Below, one piece after another: positions 62,697-64,000 of a stretch of 64,000 bases of DNA (position 1 is the stretch's first letter; every line of letters begins with the position of its first letter). This stretch comes from CAWAVN01 sp963844315 (lineage in GTDB: Bacteria > Planctomycetota > Planctomycetia > Planctomycetales > Planctomycetaceae): the NCBI GenBank assembly GCA_963844315.1, contig CAWJOC010000034.1:186001-250000 (forward strand). Direction: 5' to 3'. Position numbers and translations under genes: made by a program. A model generated the notes under the pieces. That model had not been told where the DNA came from, ran no database searches, and saw only the letters and a list, made by a program, of their open reading frames with translations.

Positions 62697-64000
62697 TTAT
62701 TCGTGTCGAAGAGCTTCAATCGGGTCCATTTTGGCGGCTCTTCGGGCCGGGTAGAGGCCGAAGAGGACGCCCACGCCGACGGAGATGCCGAAGGCGACCA
62801 TCACCGACCAAGTGGCGATCATGGGTTTGAGGTTTCGGATGGTGGGGGGCAGGTTGTTCCAGGAATCGGGCATCCAGTATTCCGCACCCATTTTGAACAC
62901 TTCGACCGTGCTGCCGCAGAGAAAGCCGCAGGCGACGCCCAACAATCCGCCCACGGCGGAAAGCACGATGGTTTCCGCGAGGAACTGCACGGTGATGTCC
63001 CAGCGCTTGCGCCAGCGCCCGGCGGATGCCGATCTCGCGCGTCCGCTCCGTTACGGTGGCGAGCATGATGTTCATAATCCCGATGCCGCCCACGATCAGC
63101 GAGATGCCCGCGATCAAAACCAACAGGACGTTGAACATCATCCGCACCATCTCGGCTTGCTTCAAAAGCTCCTTGGGGACCGTGACCGAATAATCCCCCG
63201 ATAGCAGATGGCTTTTGTCTTTTTGGAGCAGGATTTCCACGATCCGGGCCGTGGCTTCCACGTTCTCAATGTCGTCCACGGTGATCGTGATTTGGTTCAG
63301 TTCGACCAGTTCCGCATCGAGGCCGCCGGTGGTGCTGGTGTTGACCTGATCGCCAATTCTCGCGCGGATCGTCGAGAGCGGGGTGTAGACGTCCCAGTTG
63401 TAATCCCTTCCCTCGAAACTTCCGCCGATGGAAGCGGTGGCCTGGCGGTTTTGGGTGACGCCGACGATGGTGTAGAAGTCCGCGTCGATCTGGATGCTTT
63501 TGCCGATGGGGTTTTCGTAGGGGAAGTAGTGCTCGGCGGTGCTGGAGGCGAGGACGACGATGTTGTCCTTGCGGTCCACGTCGCGGTCGGTGATGAACCG
63601 CCCCCGGTCCATGACCAGGCGGTTGATGCCGAAGTATTCCGGAGTGCAGCCGACGAATTGGATGTCTTGGGCTTCCTGTTGGCCGTACCAGGCTTTGCGG
63701 CGAATTTCCCGCATGGGGACGGCGGCTTTCACCGTGGGGATGCGGATGATTTTGTCGTAGTCGGTCCACTTGAGGCCATAGATCACCAGCGGGCTGCCGC
63801 CGGTTCCGCCGCCAATCGAGGGCTTGACGCTTTTGATGATGATGTTCGTCGCGCCCAGTTCCTTGATTTGCTGCTGGGCCTGATAGCTCACGCCTTCACC
63901 CAAAGCGACCAGCCAGATCACGGCCGTCACGCCGATGAGAATCCCCAGCATGGCGAGGCTGGACCTGAGCTTGTGCATCAGCAGGCTTTTGAAGCCGAAC
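62697..64000 (-). CDS. MacB-like ABC permease, N-terminus beyond the window, one frameshift
   Basis: The frame is open at the window edge (FGFKSLLMHKLRSSLAMLGI), so the true start lies outside. It has the first membrane helix (LAMLGILIGVTAVIWLVAL), the large periplasmic MacB core domain (GRFITDRDVDRKDNIVVLAS), and then the FtsX-like helices LLVLIAGISLIVGGIGIMNIM and TERTREIGIRRALA. A single-base break near 63000 shifts the frame; the last helices read LSAVGGLLGVACGFLCG and VMVAFGISVGVGVLFGLYPA, ending AKMDPIEALRHE at 62697. MacB-type exporters drive efflux of proteins, lipoproteins or small molecules; no periplasmic adaptor gene is visible inside the window. Confidence 0.87.

Overview
The window comes from a member of the Planctomycetota. 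The evidence is a set of families that are typical of, or largely confined to, that phylum: DUF1501, DUF1549/DUF1553 with a planctomycete cytochrome-like module, DUF1559 pseudopilin-like proteins with the H-X9-DG C-terminus, a YTV-repeat protein, a VIT/von Willebrand protein, a large receptor Ser/Thr kinase, and FG-GAP and TPR secretory proteins. The DNA is moderately GC-rich. I cannot place it below class level.

Layout. 1-2000: remnants of a phage/plasmid-type Toprim-AAA primase and of a VapC toxin, joined end to end. 2014-9177 (minus strand): clpB, a permuted-papain hydrolase, two rRNA methyltransferase genes, a response regulator, and a membrane glutaredoxin. 9575-12550: receptor kinase. 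13208-17596: a zincin, then a three-gene C39-like peptidase / RimK ATP-grasp / GCS2 operon. 17749-24913 (minus): a membrane protein, a DMP19-like protein, a ceramidase-like hydrolase, the YTV protein and an acyl-activating enzyme. 25191-29438: VIT/vWA protein, coaB, a DUF433 protein and a membrane protein. 29887-35637: two tandem DUF1559 genes followed by lipoprotein, FG-GAP and TPR genes. 35648-41277: rhomboid, ftsK, a parDE-type module and a MerR/GyrI-like pair. 41487-46553: DUF1501, zinc-ribbon protein, cimA, Uma2. 46644-54888: a housekeeping block valS, rplY, pth, rpsF, ssb, rplI, dnaB, with no rpsR. 55034-60046: a PPC-domain protein and a DUF1549/1553 protein. 60227-64000: Uma2, a zincin and a MacB-like ABC transporter cut by the window edge.

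The most interesting content is not a gene cluster. It is a crowded population of small palindromic repeats. One family is a ~50-bp double hairpin with outer arms CCAAG/CTTGG and two CCGAC...GTCGG stems. It lies in-frame inside ftsK (one full and one decayed copy), cimA and valS, always entered in the same reading frame (Gln-Ala-Asp), and once between genes. In seven of its eight hairpins the variable inner triplets remain complementary. cimA carries a second, different hairpin in-frame. A heptamer repeat (CCTACAG-like) sits directly before the start codons of clpB, coaB and valS. Several longer inverted-repeat elements (about 60 to 135 bp) fill many intergenic gaps.

Caution on sequence quality: about twenty genes, including essential ones (clpB, valS, ftsK), carry single-base frameshifts spread evenly along the window. 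Draft-assembly indel errors are the simplest reading. I therefore annotate these as one gene each across the breaks. The primase and VapC remnants are exceptions because both are also truncated.
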